This document shows positions 44,806-45,101 of a stretch of DNA of 45,101 bases, in pieces. Each line of letters starts with the position of its first letter. Position 1 is the stretch's first letter. Position numbers and translations under genes: made by a program. The notes under the pieces were generated by a model. The model did no database searches. It was not told the origin of the DNA and saw only the letters and a list, made by a program, of their open reading frames with translations. Origin of the DNA: Clostridiales bacterium DTU053 (GTDB lineage Bacteria; Bacillota; Clostridia; Oscillospirales; Acutalibacteraceae); NCBI GenBank assembly GCA_001512765.1, contig LFSO01000018.1:1-45101 (forward strand), written 5' to 3'.

Positions 44806-44835
44806 AAACCTCCCTTTTCGGGAGGTTTTAATTTA
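44806..44835 (+). terminator. Terminator serving the small lipoprotein gene (plus strand)
   Basis: A 9-bp stem AAACCTCCC/GGGAGGTTT with loop TTTTC is followed by TTTTAATTT on the plus strand. Its CCTCCC/GGGAGG core repeats that of the hairpin 50 bp upstream. Confidence 0.65.
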
Positions 44836-44854
44836 TGCGGTTAAAAACAGATAT

Positions 44855-45101
44855 TTACTTTTGAGGCGAGGCGAAAATCTGAGTCCAGTATGTATCGTAA
44901 ATTGTTGTGGTGTCATTCGTAAAGCCAACGCCGATTGCGGTAAACTCCGCCCGCAGTATGTTGGCTCTGTGACTGGGGGAATTCATCCAGGCGTTTACCA
45001 CATCCTGCGGAGTGTCGGGACCCGCCGCAATGTTCTCGCCCGCCCAGGCGTATTTAAGGTTTCTGTCCTTCATCATCTTCAGGGCGATTCCCTCTGATAT
45101 G
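44855..45101 (-). CDS. CAP-domain (SCP-like, YkwD-type) protein, 5' part outside the window
   Basis: The frame is open to the right edge, so only the C-terminal 81 residues are seen. They contain the CAP family core: AWAGENIAAG, VVNAWMNSPSHRANIL and the closing GVGFTNDTTTIYDTYWTQIFASP, with the family His and Glu in GENIAAG and SPSHRAN. Bacterial CAP proteins are secreted; several in spore-formers (YkwD-type) are linked to spore or cell-surface roles. Target and activity are unknown. It converges with the small lipoprotein gene. Confidence 0.88.
   Translation of the reverse strand, partial: ISEGIALKMMKDRNLKYAWAGENIAAGPDTPQDVVNAWMNSPSHRANILRAEFTAIGVGFTNDTTTIYDTYWTQIFASPQK

Overview
The window reads as chromosomal DNA of an anaerobic, endospore-forming Gram-positive bacterium of the class Clostridia (Firmicutes/Bacillota), probably an uncultured gut-type lineage. 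The reasons are the sporulation and germination genes (spoIIR, ypeB, a spoIVFA/spoIVFB-like pair, a YlmC/YmxH-family PRC-barrel gene), a T-box leader on tyrS, strong AGGAGG-type ribosome binding sites, frequent GTG/TTG starts, clostridial families (DUF5711, TIGR03960/TIGR03936, IreB, Mini-RNase III), and anaerobic metabolism (ferredoxin-dependent 2-oxoacid oxidoreductase, formate-THF ligase). Base composition looks near 50% GC by eye in genes and clearly lower between them. I see no phage, transposon, CRISPR array, tRNA or rRNA.

Layout. 1-6.6 kb (minus): a lipoprotein, a DUF5711 beta-propeller protein, truA, the ECF transporter core (ecfT, ecfA2, ecfA1) and an RlmI-like methyltransferase. 6.6-10.3 kb (minus): glmM behind a two-hairpin leader, then ruvB, ruvA and ruvC, transcribed ruvC-ruvA-ruvB. 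10.3-13.3 kb (minus): a lipoprotein-fhs unit from a perfect consensus promoter. 13.3-16.2 kb (minus): the TIGR03960/TIGR03936 radical-SAM pair and a PRC-barrel protein. 16.3-18.7 kb (minus): folE-folP-folB-folK. 18.8-25.7 kb (minus): a transglutaminase-like protein, a degenerate LCP-like protein, a DUF1294 protein, an alkaline phosphatase, an M15 carboxypeptidase behind nrdR, and the SpoIVFB/M23 pair. 25.9-30.1 kb (plus): galM and a four-subunit 2-oxoacid:ferredoxin oxidoreductase operon ending in a 71-residue orphan. 30.3-39.7 kb (minus): cysK, ireB with a conserved small partner, glyS, then the obgE-mrnC-yitT-lepA-hemW operon. 39.7-40.4 kb is a gene-free AT-rich stretch with perfect palindromes. 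40.4-42.7 kb (minus): tyrS with its T-box, and spoIIR. 43.0-44.7 kb (plus): ypeB and a small lipoprotein, convergent with a CAP-domain gene cut by the right edge.

How the parts connect. fhs and the fol genes together supply and use tetrahydrofolate. The vor-type complex is a ferredoxin-dependent route for branched-chain or other 2-oxoacids. Several extracytoplasmic proteins (three lipoproteins, M15, M23, transglutaminase-like, LCP-like, alkaline phosphatase, CAP) point to an actively remodelled envelope. The sporulation genes are scattered rather than clustered.

No single dramatic new system stands out. The best candidates for something undescribed are the gene-free region at 39.7-40.4 kb, the vor leader with a four-codon reading frame, the 71-residue domain attached to the vor operon, the small IreB-linked protein, the LCP-like protein lacking the LCP arginine, and the two-hairpin leader of glmM. 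All coordinates include stop codons. Start codons were chosen by Shine-Dalgarno spacing and family length. No database search was possible.
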